Below the pieces are notes generated by a model. The model did not search any database. It was not told the DNA's origin and saw only the letters and a list, made by a program, of their open reading frames with translations. Below are positions 31,406-45,013 of a DNA stretch of 64,000 nt, piece after piece (the first letter of the stretch is position 1; the number at the start of each line of letters is the position of its first letter). The position numbers and the translations under genes are program-made. Source of the stretch: Eleginops maclovinus. Its lineage: Eukaryota; Chordata; Actinopteri; Perciformes; Eleginopidae. The stretch covers positions 27,045,878-27,109,877 of the forward strand of contig NC_086368.1 of assembly GCF_036324505.1 (NCBI RefSeq), read 5' to 3'.

Positions 31406-34400
31406 ACTGCTCATTGTGTTTGTATTTACACGCCCGGTGGCACCAAGTGAACCTTGGGTATAATGACCTATATGAATGCGACCATCAAACAAACAACCCC
31501 ATTGTGTTTTGTGTCATTGGGGTCATGGGGGGGGTCAGCGATTTAATTTAGCAAAGATGTATTCAGATAAACTCCTATGTGACACCCCGCGGAGCAGCAG
31601 GATAGAGGTGAAAGGATCGGCCTATAATGTGAAAGCCATAAAGTACAGTAACATATATTTAACCAGGCTTTTATGCACCATACCCTACATATCATTCCAT
31701 GACCTCAGGCCATTACAATGGCAATGTCAAAGGCTTAAAAAATGCTCTATTGTGTGTCCGTAGCTCTAATGGAATTCACAGCGGGTAATGGAAGCGACCG
31801 TCTCTACGGGCATCGCCATTTGCTGAGTGATGAATAGAGGAAAGGGAGGGTCAATGGCTTAAAGCACAAGGTGCACTTTTAAGAGCTCCAATGACGTGCT
31901 AGAGGAAGGCGACGCGCTCCAGCAGCATTTCACTGAAAATCTGAGTTATAAATAATACACGACTCAAATGAACGTCAGAATTGCCTCGAAGGTCTCGTGC
32001 TGAGGAAAAAATATAGCTGCATTAAATAAAGAGAAAAAATGGACTCCTTCCTCCGCCATATAATTTCTTCCCATGTTGCCAAAAAAAAGCTGTGGGGCAG
32101 ACATCACAAAAGCAAAGGGAAACAGTGGATCCAATTATCATTTCACAGCTTGGGAGTGATAAAGCGCCTGCATGCTGTTGCCTCACACCACATGACTTCC
32201 TGGATAAAGCAAGACATTATGTTCTGTTGCCTCGATAGACACACGCTTACCATCCTTTTGCGGAAATTATAAATGGAAAAGAGGACTTCTGATTCGTGGC
32301 AGTTAAGACTTGGCTGTATTTCCAGTAGAGACCCTCTCAAAGTGCTCCAGAGTCCGGGACATCTGATGGACTGAACCGCTGCTAATGAATCGGTCCCCCA
32401 GGTCTACGGAGCTGTCAGCAACTCTCTTTGAATGAGAGCTTCATTCGTCAACACATTTTTACCCCACAAATGTTTTAGACATGCAGCAAAACTTTATTAT
32501 TGTTTGGACTTTTTTAATAGGATAAATATCCATGTGCATTGTGGAACTGAATCATGAAGCAATGCCTGTTGCTTTATTTCTCAGGTGAGATGTTATACCA
32601 ATGTTTCGCTCCAGATGTTTTGTGCCAGTTTGAACATTTTAAGAGTTTAGAAGTCGGCCAAGTTTAAAAAGTACGGAAGAGGATGAGGGCCACTTGTGAA
32701 ATTTGATTGTGATCGGAACAAAAATTTTAGTTCTGAGATCGATGTCCAAATTCTAAGAAAAGTGAAGACGTCAGAACAAAAACAAAAGTGAAGGTCTCCA
32801 AAAAAAATAGGATTATTGGATTAAAGTACAAAAAAAAAATCACTTCTGCTCAGATGTCGAAAATATTTTCACAATCCTCAGTCGTGCACACTGGGAAGGG
32901 TTTATATTTTGATTCCTGCGTCTCCTATGTAGTTTCCTGGAACGTCCTATGGTGATGATGAATATTTAAATTCCACTGAAGGATAATCACCTGTTAAAAT
33001 CGAATAACTGTTAATGGATTTTTCATTCCACTTCAAAACATTGTTCTTTTTACTCTGTATTGTCTTCATATTGTTAAAGGACATCTTGTGTTACATTACT
33101 TTTTCTTTACTTGTTAAATTATTATATAAACTATCTATCACTTTTTTCAAACATGTCCTGAGGGTCAGCATAAGTCAAATGAAAAGGGGATTACCAGTCA
33201 AATTTATTCTGAATATACTGATTAGATTATTTATTAATGACTCATTTATGATGTATTATATTGACCAAGTACACAGAATAGAAAATCATAATTTAATTCT
33301 ATTTATAGTGGAAAATTATTAAATATTCTAGAAGAAATTATGTTTTAAATGTTGTTAAAATAATACAAAATAGTTCATTAATTGTATTAAAAGTGAGAAA
33401 AAAAAAGGTGAATTAATCGTTGATGGCTAAATGAAGTTTAAGAACACAAAGTCTTGTTTTTATTATTATTATTACTTATGATTTATGAGTAGGAATACAC
33501 CTATACATCTATTCTGCGTGTTTGGATCATAATCTGGTTATGAAGTTAGGAGATAAAACAAGGACTACATTTCCTCCAAATCTCGAGCGCTCAGCTAAAC
33601 AGGCACTTCTCGAGAAGAGGGGCAGTTTTAACATCCGAAGCATTTACATAACTTTTATTGTATGATACTTGAGCGCTGACTTCCTTGTGAGCCCACTCGA
33701 GCGGCAGCAGTGAGGGTAATGATGATTACACACCAAGTCAACTGTCTGGGCCCAGCACTTGACGAATCTAAAAAACTCTCGAGAACGGCGGCGCCTTTCT
33801 TCCCGTGGAGGTGATAATTTACTGGAGAGGTGTGGGAAGCCTGGAGAGGGAGAATATCACAGACTGACGGATCTAGCACAGGCAGATGCTGAAAGTGGGC
33901 TCTGCTGCCACCGGTTTGGGAATGTAGGCTACTGGGGAACACATGGCGGGGCAAAGGTATCGGGGGACCCAGGGGACGGAGCCAGATGGGCCTATATTAC
34001 ACATCTCAGAGAGCCATGCCTCTCTCTGGACGCAGCCAAACACCGGCAGGTCAGAGAGGGAAGCAGCGACCTCTTCAGATCCAGGTGCCGCGTGTTTGAC
34101 CTCGCTCTTCTGTTCATCTGTCCACGGCTTGTTGTGCAATGCATTGACAAGCGATGTAAAGGAGTCTGCTGCTCTCCGCTAGTGAAGAGAGAGAGTGTGT
34201 TTTATTTCTCATTAACTATTTATATGAGAAAAAAAGGTTTGATTTAAAGCTGCAAGAACGGATTTTCTTTTGCCACTGGCCTTCAACTACAAAATGGAAT
34301 AAAAAGAGTACAACATGACCACAAAGAAACAAAGCTTCTACAGAGAGGCAGGGAAAGTACATAGTGACTAAAACAACCATAAAGAGACTTACAAAATGGG

Positions 34401-34640
34401 GTAAAACAACCACAAACTAAAACAAATAAAAAAGGCTGAAAGAGAAAGGCAGAAAAACCACCGTGAAAACACTAATAAAAAAGAAAGTTGAAACTAGCAA
34501 TTGAGACTCAGCAGGAGAAAGGTTACTTTGTGTCTTGTATCTTATACTGTATTTAAGTCTTTTTCAAAACAAAAAGATGTTGATTTTTTGCAAATTGTGG
34601 TCCTGTTAAGAGTAACAAAGACGAAAAAGCAGTATAAGCT
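31406..34640. other. Intergenic, no gene recognised
   Basis: Several open frames up to 162 codons (for example 33759-34247) but none shows family motifs, splice context or biased codon use. 33014-33360 is very AT-rich. Confidence 0.5.
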
Positions 34641-34654
34641 TTTGGGGCGGGGCT

Positions 34655-34700
34655 ACCTTGTGATTGACATGTGACTCCAATGGTGTTGTTGACCTTTCGT
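34655..34700 (+). repeat. Short repeat with ggggcggggctaccttgtga core
   Basis: The core ggggcggggctaccttgtga and ttgaca is shared with the duplicated copies at 53733 and 53833. Confidence 0.6.
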
Positions 34701-36660
34701 CTCTCTCTGTGTTCAGCAAGACACATCTCACCACTGCGAAGTGTCTCGGACACTCCTTTGTGCCAGGAGCATTCAGGATCCACAATAAAGGATTGACCCC
34801 CCTCATAAAACTTCACAAAAACTCACAACAGCCCGCACTTTATGGTCATAGTTAGACTGTACAAGTATACTTAACATATTTGTAATTATTCATATTCTAT
34901 ATACGTGAAGCATTAATCCCATACTCTCACTTGATTTTTAATGTGTTCTAATTATTACTTGTGTGAAGTCCTACCTATCCTGTCCCAGTTTTAATCTTAG
35001 AACTCCAAAAACACCTGAAGTTCCTACGGGGGTAAATACAGTTGATCTCAACTAATTACCTGTATTACAGCAATTTATATCCTAACAATAATAAAATCAA
35101 GAGTCAAACAACTCAGAATATAAAGAGTGGCTTGTAGAGATGAACCAAAGGAGAATTATCTGCAGCTCCTTTAAGATTTACAGAGCTTTATACCGAGTGT
35201 CAGCTCATTGTTTAGCTGTGTGGCCCACAGCTTCACTCTCTCTGTTCACTCTCAGAGTCATTTTGAGCCACAAGCGAGCTCTGAAAGCTCTGTCTGCTCC
35301 GCACCAAACATCAGCCACAGCAAAGAAGATGATAAGTCAACGCTGTGCTCCCAACTTGTCCACGTTGACCCCAAGCAGCTAATAAAAATCAGTAATTGCA
35401 GGTTTGATTATCAGCAAGGTCTCTACTTGAAAGCCTAATTCCCCCTGGAAATGTCTCAGATTCACATGAAATCATAAAAATACTGTCACAGCACTCAATA
35501 CATGTTATAGCTGCATTAGTGGATAATTATAGAAAGTCAAAAGTTCAACCGATGATTAAATCCCATAAAGTTCCTCCGTAGTAAATACTCCCCATCTCTG
35601 TAATGCGAGCTGATACACGGGGAGAAAGGGTAATCCAGGAATTGCCCGCGGCTTGTATTCAATAACAATGCAATTTCAGAGCTGCTTGTATTATTTATTG
35701 AAGTGCTGTTGAGGGCACTGAACAAATTTCCTTTAACGGCTTCTTGCAAATCCTGAATCACTGTATTTTGGTTTGACAATTATTACCTAGGATGCAGTGT
35801 CCTCTTCAAAGGACAAATAGACCCCTTAATGTTTGTGTGTGGCTGTACATATGTTAATATATTGTGTCTGTTGTCATAAGCTACTCAGGGCATTAGCAGT
35901 TTAATGTACAGGCCATCTGGGGAAGTGTAGTACATACAGACAGATTGAGATATGGGGAGTGTGAATGCATACGTTAGCTACTCTCCTTCCAATAAAGGTT
36001 TATTGCGTTGCAGCAAGGGATGCTGGGTAAAAAAATAATCTAATGACCAAGCTGGGGAAGAGGGGAAGGGAAATAATCACTTTTCTGAACCTCAAAATGA
36101 TGCTGGGTTAAGCACTGATGGTCAAATGTATAGAGCCAATTGTGTAAACAGCTCTCTCTAAACTTGTCAAAATAATTGCTCTGTCAGTGGCCCTAAGTGT
36201 CAAACTATGAACATTTGAAAACCATATAGCTGCACTTTCAGACATGCAGAGCTATTTGTATACCTAGTTAGGAAAATCCATGAAGGTAGTAGTAAGTCAA
36301 TGGTTGGGTAAAAAACAAAAGCACTTATTTTAAGTTCCTAATGGACAATGGACTTTCTTAACTTAAGTCACAAACTGATTTGAGGACAGTGTGGAATGGG
36401 GGAAATAGAGTGGTAAACTATGCATCAAAAGGTCCCACGGCCAGAATTCAACCTTGGAGATTCAGTTTATACGGCAAACGTGACCAATTAGCTAACAAGG
36501 CAAACTTTTACCTTTTCCTAAATCTAAGCAACTGATAACATGACAAGTCATTTGTGTGATTTGCGTAAGGTAACACACATGTATTCAGCAGTTTATTAAA
36601 GGTCTTATATCTATACAGAACATGTCTCTGAAGTTGTTTGCTCAAAATACCGAACCGATC
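34701..36660. other. Intergenic, no gene recognised
   Basis: AT-rich with no clear coding or RNA feature. Confidence 0.5.
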
Positions 36661-36689
36661 CTGCATTATAGCATGCCATAAACCCCTCT

Positions 36690-37062
36690 GTTTCAGCCTT
36701 TTCCAAAAGTGCTGATTCTGTATCTGCAGCTTTAAATGCAAATGAGCTGCTGCTGGTCACGCCCCTCTGCTGAGGTGTTTCTGGCTCAACGTTTCACAAT
36801 GTCCACCGGCAGAAACTCAGCCGTGCAAGGGGTTCATTGATGATCCTGAATCCATCCCTGAAGTTGAACTTTGCGCATGCAGCTCGACGTTTCCGACTGG
36901 TCCTCTTAGACATCCTGCTTAAAGCAGAGGCCAAAAACAGGTGCTGTGGGAGAGAAAGAGAACACACTTTGACACTGTCTGAGTCCCTTAACACACAGGT
37001 GAGACATATATGTATGTATCCAAGACATTAAAAAGTCTATTTTGCATAATAGGGGACCTTTA
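36690..37062 (+). repeat. MITE-like repeat, second family
   Basis: Contains tttaaatgcaaatgagctgc and cacgcccctctgctgagg, and ends cataataggggacctttaa, like the end of the other MITE-like copies. Left border uncertain. Confidence 0.5.
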
Positions 37063-37235
37063 ACAGATGCTCGCCTGCAGGTATAAAAATGACGCTTAAG
37101 TGCTACCCAGTGAGTGTCTGAATAGTAAGAGTTGTTGTCAGTGTACCAACCATTCAATTTTGTCCCCATCAGCTGAAAATAGCTTAGAAAATTGTCTTTT
37201 AATGTAGCATCGTTATCCTACAACCTCTGCAGTGA

Positions 37236-37390
37236 GCCACCGTAACGTTCAGTTGGTAGAGCTGGTGGCCCATGTACCCAGCCTCAGTACCTGACGCAGC
37301 AAAAGCAGTTTTGAATCCTTCCTGAAGTCCCTTTACGCGTGTCATCCCCTCTATCTCCCACTTTGGAATCCATCTCTCTAATAAAGTATA
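37236..37390 (+). mobile_element. Degenerate copy of the tRNA-derived SINE
   Basis: Plus-strand copy: cagttggtagagctggtgg (A box), a decayed B box (ttttgaatccttcc), agtccctttacgcgtgtcat and cccctctatctccc, tail ctaataaag. Matches the minus-strand copy at 40040-40226. Confidence 0.7.
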
Positions 37391-38747
37391 AACTAGCTCA
37401 AAAAATAAACTTCTGTAGTGCAATCAATCAGAAAAAGCCGGCACTCTGCTTGGTATGAGGCGAGCTGCTCCCCGCGGGTCCCGTTCTTAGCTCGAGGTAA
37501 GACTAATGACTCTCTGGCTCGAGTGGCCTGAGCCTGGCTGTGGCCCTCCCCCTCTGGCTCCCAGCAGCTACAGTGCTGACATGCAAGTTCCTCCACTCTG
37601 ATCCAATCAGGTGAGACCTCATGTTATCTGCAGGAGCTCGCCTGTGCCACCAGCTACATTCACGGGCCGCCTCACCTGGGTTTGTTTCCCACAGAGGCAG
37701 GAACAGGCCTTCCAAAGATCCGGTGCACATTTCCTGTGCTAGTTCTTGCTGCATAAGCTCTGAGCCGAGCCCTTCACGTTGACACCCCTTTGAAATGTTT
37801 TCCTTCTTTGAGAGGATCAGCCTCGATGCACCACAGTCATAGCGACTGACGCTCTGTTGCTTCTGACCTTCAGGAGGTAAGACAAATTGGATGAAATATT
37901 GAGCAAAGAAATAAGCTTTTACTTTTGCTGAAACGTCCCACGAAACAAGTGACAATAAATCTGCAGAGGGAAGATTCCGCCTACAAATTAAATTCAGGGA
38001 GTGATTTTAGCTTGTCAAAACTCGCTTTCTGTCTGTTACCCTCTGTGTTTCAGAGAGAGTAAAGAGAGCACCATGTCCTCCGGCGGTGACACCCTTTACC
38101 ACCTGCCATTAACATGCCGCTCCGGCTTTGTACTTCATCTCTGGCATACACATTAAAATCCAATTTCTCTCTCCCTCACCAAACATTTGTCATGCGCAGC
38201 GTCTCCTCCTCCAATATCTTCTGCCGTTCTGCCGGAGCGGATGGCCCCGGCATCATTACAAATGCATGTCGAGCATGTAAGCATTGTTCAAACTCACATA
38301 ACTTTATTTAAAATTCCAGAGAAGTCAACATAGTTTTTTAGAGATAACAAATGGTCCACTGTGGGGGAAATGTGCATAGAATGTAAGTCCATTTTGTATT
38401 GAGGAATCTTTAATAAAACCTCAGCACAGCTCTGCATTTAATCATACATTGCAGCAACAAAATGTCCTATACGTATTCTATTTCCAGAGCGTGAAATAAT
38501 GAATGCCTGTCTTTTGCTGACAGGTTTTCCTGCACACACAAATACCTTTCCATATAACGAGTATGTATTTTTCCAAGTCTTTCACTTTGCCATCAAATCT
38601 CCAACACCCTCATATTCTGTTTGATGTAACATGCTGATTCAACCTGATGAATGCCATATGTTTATGAAGAGGTGTGTGGAGATTAGCATTAGCATAATCA
38701 CATTCATTAGAATTGTTATTTCAAGGAAAGGCAACCAGGAACAATAT
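37391..38747. other. Intergenic, no gene recognised
   Basis: No supportable feature. Confidence 0.5.
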
Positions 38748-39150
38748 TAAAGGTGCCATTATATACAACATGTCATTTTCCACTTTCTGCCTGTTTTGCC
38801 TCTTTTCACCCACTGTCTGAAACCAGAGCGCAGTCTGCTCTGATGGGTTATCTGTATGTCTCTGTGATTGATCAACCAGTTAGGGATGTCCCGCCCCTCA
38901 GCCTATCATGTACAATGTGTTGGGAGCGCTAGCCAACAGAAAACGTGAGTGTTGCGTAGTGATGTCACGGAAATAATCAAAGGACTCCAATGGACGCGTT
39001 TCAGGCCGGAGTGCTGTTATGTTTGGGAGAGAAACTCTCTATTGAGCCAACTTTGGGATTTTAGCCATTGCAGACCATTTACATGCACTAAAACCTATAC
39101 AAACACACTACAGGAGAAGGGAAAACCCAAACAAGCACAATAGGGCCTCT
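38748..39150 (+). repeat. Copy of the dispersed MITE-like family, nearly full
   Basis: Starts attaaaggtgccattatata and ends aagcacaatagggcctctca. Internal landmarks (ctgaaaccagagcgcagtct, gcctatcatgtacaatgtgt, gcagaccatttacatgcac) match the family in order. Confidence 0.8.
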
Positions 39151-39794
39151 CAATAATCTCCAACCTTTCTTTAAACATACATTGCTATATTCTATTTATG
39201 TGGCATAGAGATCATTTGAAATTCTTTTGAGCCCAATGTTTTGACCACCCATGCTGGTTTGTTGGACCCTTTTCATATTATCTCCTCCTCCAAGAAGATC
39301 ACCCCGAATATATGTAGCAGTTCAAACCGATACTGTTGTTTTGAGTCTGACTTTTGCTCTGCCAAAAACGTATTAACCATAATCCAGCCGCAGTGCCACA
39401 GGAAAGATTATTTTCAGGATTGATGACCTCGTTGACATTGATCTTCTCCGCGAGAGGGGATGAAAGGAGCCAACAGGTGACGCTTATCTGATGTTGGGAG
39501 CAGATTATCTGATTTCATTGTCTAACTGACCGGAATCCTGCCGCTACTGTTTTGCTTCTGCGGAGCTCACATATCTTAACTTGATCTCGCTCTATAAATC
39601 AATCTGAGGCTTTGTGTGTACTTCAGTGTCTCCAGAATATCGTAAGAAAAGTATGCCTAACTTCGGGATATGAATTTACAGCCTCATCATGGGAATATTT
39701 AATAACAGCATTCTTGTAAAAAGTACTCTTTTAATTAAATACAAATACTGTGATCTTAAAATAAATCACTAGAAGTTAAAGTCCGGAATTTTAC

Positions 39795-40300
39795 TGAAAG
39801 GGGCCCCGTTATGGTTTTTAGGGTTTTCCCTTTCCTGTAGTGTGTTAATAGGTTTGTGTGCATGTAAATGGTCTGCAAAGGCTGAAATCCCAAAGTTTCT
39901 CTCCTACACACTCCCCCCACTGCCTGAAACACCTCCATTGGACTCCTTATTTCCAGTACACAGTGACATCACAACTTAACATTTGCGCTTCTATTTGCTA
40001 GCGCTCAAAAACATTTTACATGAGGGGCGGGACATCTCTTTTTTTTTAAAGAATTTTTGGGCAACCAGTGCCTTTAATACAGTGACAGTGCAGCTCAGAA
40101 ACGGGGAGACAGAGGGGAAGATGCGCGGCAAAGGGACTCGGGCCGGATTCGAACCTGGGTCCACCGCATGGGATCAAACCCCAGTACATGGCCACCAGCT
40201 CCACCCACTGAGCTATACGACGGGGCGGGGCGGGACATCTCTAAGTGGTTGACCAATCACTACAGATCCAGCCAGTTAACCAATCAGAGTATTCCGTACT
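39795..40300 (-). repeat. Copy of the dispersed MITE-like family, interrupted by a SINE
   Basis: Minus-strand copy: ggggccccgttatggttttt, ctttcctgtagtgtgttaat, gcatgtaaatggtctgcaaa, then after the SINE aagtggttgaccaatcacta and gccagttaaccaatcagag. The part beyond about 40300 is missing or degraded. Confidence 0.75.
40040..40226 (-). mobile_element. tRNA-derived SINE nested in the MITE-like copy, 16-bp TSD
   Basis: Minus strand: CGTCGTATAGCTCAGTGGG (A box), CAGGTTCGAATCCGGCC (B box), then the tRNA-unrelated body GCATCTTCCCCTCTGTCTCC, and tail near AATTCTTTAAAAAAAA. The flanks are an exact 16-bp duplication ggggcgggacatctct (40024-40039 and 40227-40242). Confidence 0.9.
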
Positions 40301-40329
40301 GACTAAGTTCAGAAATATTATAAGCTAAA

Positions 40330-40600
40330 TGTAGTATCAAAAGTGAAAGAGTGGATCGCTGCAAAGTATTATATTATTATGTGTAGTATTTTATCAAGAG
40401 ATGTAAGAGCATTTACGTATTGGGGTTTGTCAATGTGGATCAAATTGTGTTTCTATATGAACAAAGTGACTTTGAGTGCATGAATAAACATAGAGGAGTA
40501 AAAAGTACAACATTTGCCTCCCCTTGTATGAGTATAAAGCAGCATAAAATGGAAATACTTGAGTAAGAATATGTGTACTTACTTGCTTTCCACGACCTAT
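40330..40600 (-). repeat. Dispersed repeat, same family as 56930-57310
   Basis: Shares aggagtaaaaagtacaaca, agcataaaatggaaatactt and cttacttgctttccacgac with a repeat common in fish (complement: GGTGGAAAGTAAGTAAGTAC). Confidence 0.55.
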
Positions 40601-43600
40601 TTATAAAGATTAAGAACAACAGCAATGACAAAACAACACTTCTGACTGCTTTGTTGTGAAAATCAGATGAAACACTTCTCCCTGCAAGAAGTTCCATCTC
40701 ATTGATAAGGTAATGATGTGTACCACGGGTCAGGCAGGGAGAGGCGATAATGATGATAGTCATTTAACATATTTACTGGCGTGCACTGGATTACCATCTG
40801 CAATTTTATGGTTGATTTAGAATCACTTCATCCTCTCTTTTATAGCAAAGATTTCACAATCAAATGTGCATCAGCCGCCCTTTTATCATCTCATGTTTGC
40901 TGAGCCAGCGAAAACTGTTTATTGCCATGGAGAAAAAGAAGGAGTGTTTCATTACTTCCTAATACAAATGCTTTTTATCTCAGTCTGTTTTCAAAAGGGA
41001 GGCCTTCTGGCGGCATCTTGACCGATGCTCATCATGACTGAGCCTTTACACAGCAGTCTTTTCAAGGCTGAGGCACTTAGTATTAGAGGGATGATGGAGA
41101 GAACAAACATAAGTATCACCACCCATCAGCTCCTATGGTCATCAAAATGATGTCGAAATGAGATGAGCACAGTATGACAGTTACTGACAGAATGGGATTG
41201 AGCTATCTGAGGCACTCTGTGTTAGGGTATCATCCTGATCAACTTTTGTTTTTAGTTTCAGCAGAAGCCTTTATCCGTTATTACACAGATTAGTTCAATA
41301 CTGAATTCTGATTGGTTAATTTGGACATCCCAGAGGTTGCTTATTTCCGATCACAGACCGCTACTAAGGATAACAGACCGTTGTTCAAGGGAAAAAAAAG
41401 TGCAGCACATTTCTATGAGCCCTCCCACAATGTTTTGCTCCGAGTGTAAAAGTGTAGACGTCACTGTAGAAGTTGGAAGAGAAGTTTTTTGACCGTGTCT
41501 TTCAGACGGACACGATCATATCAAAGACTTTCAGGCCCATTTCTTTGGCAGATTGGACTGAGGGCTCCTGGATGCTGCTGCTGGAGAGTGTTTTACCTCC
41601 GTTCACCTCTTTGCTCTACAGCTGTCGGACTGAACTTCGAACTAAGAGTGAAAGAGAGAATCTTACGGTTGGTTGTAAAGATGAAAAAACAACTGTCAAA
41701 GTTTATAAATTGTACAAACAGATAATAAAATCCCAAGGCGCGATGGTATTCTGTCAGACAACATGTGGTACACATTGTCGAGATACTGTTGGAATAGGAA
41801 CATCAAATACAAACAGTGCCAGTTCCTTTATGTACACTCTAAAACATACTCATGGGGTTATTATATTCCACTTCCAAATACTTTTTCAACATAAAACATT
41901 ATTTTTTTACCTCAACTTGTTTTGGTTACTTTTCATCTCATTAATAATCGGCCAAACTGAAAAGTAACTCAAAAGTAACTTACAAATGTATTGAATTATT
42001 ACCTCAATTTAATTACGTACAGCCAGTGTTTCTTTTAGAGTGTAGATACAGGGCCTATATGAATGCATGAGACATGTTGGTAAATCTCTTCATTATAGGG
42101 ACCAATGGGCTTGTTCCCATCAGTGTTTTGGTGAAGTCACAGGAGCCGGCTGACACTCAGATGAGTTCTAACCCGTGGGGAACTGTAGAAAGTCGACTTC
42201 AAGTTGAGAATACTACATCAAACTTGTAAAACTTTTAATGTAGTTACCTCTGACTCCAGTCATATTGAGTATCAGTAGTGTCCAGTGGCTTCTGTCTACA
42301 GTAACATACTGTAGGTTATCACACTGGATCAACCTGCTGCTGGCTGTTATGTTGTGGCACACTGCCAACTGCACACCTTTTCCCACCTGTCAAGTTTATA
42401 AGCGGAGCACTCTGCGACTGTCTTTGAAATTAACGAAAAATGCATTTGAGCAAACAGATGGGCATCGGGACTTGTGTTTACCCAGATGGCTTTTGAATTG
42501 ACAGAGGAGCAAAAGCCTCAGGCGATAACTAGGGCCATGTTTGCGACAAGTTAAAGGAATGAATTTGTGTTTTCTTCATCCCCATGTTTAAACAGTCATG
42601 ATCTTTTAACACCAAAAAAAGGTCAAAATGAATATGCCAAATTGTCTTTAAGGCTTACCGATGTTTAAGAGATGAACCAAACCCGCTCACAGCAAAATGC
42701 AGGAGCAAAAAGTTGATGTATCACAAAAAAAGACACTTTCTGCACTGCGGCATTTACCTGCTGGGCAACCACATGGCATACCCGCTCTGCATTTTGACAC
42801 CTGATAGTACATGCTTTACTACTCCACCAGTGAGTGAAAGTTGAGTGCTACCTTTGTGGATTTCACTGTGTGAAATTAAAACAAATAGATGTTGCAAAGA
42901 CACTAAATACGACTACCTGCAGGTGAAGCGTCAAAGCTACATGAAGCAACATAATGGATCAGACTTTCTGAGCTAGGAGTGATATTTTAAATGAATATGG
43001 GCTACATCATTAGGGGCTACATCACGCGGCATGGAGACACATCATCACCGCTTAAGCTAAAGTTGAACTTGTGTTGGCATGATGACATGTAGTTGTTTAT
43101 TTAATCACCGATTAGCAACTGCGTGTTTTTATGAAACATAGAAGCTCAGGACATTTACAAATAGGGAAATGACTTCACACAAATTGTGAAAATCTCTTCA
43201 GCTTGTTTTAACCTCTAACCTTATTTCAGGCATCACCAAAAACATTGACTTCCCACAAAAGAGAAGGGAGATTTCAGTTGTAGAACTAATTCCTGCACAA
43301 CTGTCTTGGGAATCAGCTTTTTAATAATCTCAGTTATCTACATCAGAAGTGTAAAAACAGATTGTGCCTTCATGCGTATCTCAGTTTCAACTTCCTTCTC
43401 GCTTCACAAGTTGCTAATCTGACTGATGCTTCACATGCATGGCGAACGCAACCATTGACTTAAATACTGCAATAACAATGGCTATAACTGAAAAAGTCGA
43501 CCATAGATCAAAACAGGTTTTTATACCATGAAAGTCTTAAGTATTATACCTTTAACCTACTTGACATGTAATACAAACAGCATACAATCAAAGAATATGA

Positions 43601-44627
43601 AAGGTTCTTGCTGATTTATATCCAGTCTGTCTTTCATCTCATTGGTCAGGAAGTCCAGATCAAATACATATGCTCACATTTGATTTCATACCTGTTTTAT
43701 GTGCCTATGTCTCCTCTGAGGGGATCTCCACAGGTGGTATTGTTGGAATGTTAGATCAAATATATCTAACACCCAAAAGTGACACTGTCCCGCCTTTGCC
43801 TGGTTAACATTAGAGGAGTTCAAAATGAGGAACATATGGTTCAAAGTCTGATCCGAAGGCTGAACAGCAGGATGCAACGATAGAAAATTCTCAATGAGAT
43901 TTCCTGGGATTCTGCCCTTTGACTGCTTCCAAGACCCGAATGTCCCCGAAAAATATGAAAACAAGAATCCCAATAAAAATGTGGAACGTAAGGCCAGCAC
44001 CTGCATGCGTGTGAATGACCTTTTAGTGAGCAATGTCCCCCACATTATATCCATTTGCTTGTTTTGGATCCGTTTCCTATCACCAACTTTTCGGCATTTT
44101 ACATGTGAAGGAGATCCATGCAATGAGATGCATTTTAACATATAGCTTTGCTCTCAAAAAGCCTAATGAAAGCCTCTCCCATGCGCCTCCAGGTCTGTTT
44201 AATGTTCTTTTATTAGCCTGTGTAGTGCTTTTATGTGCATTGTTCATCATTCATCCCTTTGCATTGTGCCTTAGCTGATGTTTAACACCAAATCCCCATT
44301 TGGGATTAGATACCGTCCCTTTATGTCCTGTCCCGTCTTACAGAAGCTTCCATCCTCCCTCCCTCAGGATTTAGGCTAAATAGGGTTGGTGTAAAAGAAC
44401 AGAAAAAGACATTTTGAAACTCTAAATGTAGAAATATTTTAGGTGTTATTGCTGGTGTTCAGACTGAATGGAGTGTTGCAATTAACAAGTCATGTTTTGT
44501 TGTCCTGTTTTATGCTTGTTCGATTTTATGTGCAGTGAAATGTTGTTCTCCATTATCATAATAAGGACCTTTTCCTTGTATACTTTAGTTTTGCCAAATA
44601 TACTCTATTGAGAAAACCACTAAAACC
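40601..44627. other. Intergenic, no gene recognised
   Basis: The longest open frames (41473-41967, 43686-44141) show no family motifs. No repeats with defined ends identified. Confidence 0.5.
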
Positions 44628-45013
44628 AGACATGTCTCCATGCTCTGTGTCTCTACTGGGACATGTCTCCATGCTTTAATGTTCAGAAAGCTCTTTATTT
44701 CTCTCATACTGCCTGTGCTGCAGCACCTCTTTTCACCCTCCGTCTGAAACCAGAGCCCAGTCTGCTCTGATTGGTTAGCTGGCTGCCTCTGTTGTGATTG
44801 AGCAAGAGCTTAGAGAAGTCCCGCCCCTTAGCCTATCACGTTCAATGTGTTGGAGCGCTAACCAATAGAAGCGCAAGTGTTACATTATGATGTCACTATG
44901 TTAAAGAAGTAAACAAAGGAGTCCAATGGAGGGAACTTTGGGATTTTAACCTCTACAGACCATTTACATGCACAAAGGGCAAACCCCAATAAGCATAATG
45001 GGCCCTCTTTAAT
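44628..45013 (+). repeat. Copy of the dispersed MITE-like family
   Basis: Landmarks in order: ctactgggacatgtctccat, ctgaaaccagagcccagtct, ctctgattggttagctggc, gcctatcacgttcaatgtgt, ctctacagaccatttacatg, aagcataatgggccctcttt. Confidence 0.8.

Noticed and set aside
33759..34247. 162-codon plus-strand open frame
   Set aside because: No recognisable domain, no splice context, and competing open frames on both strands over the same bases.
41473..41967. 164-codon plus-strand open frame
   Set aside because: No family features; another frame is also open over the same stretch.
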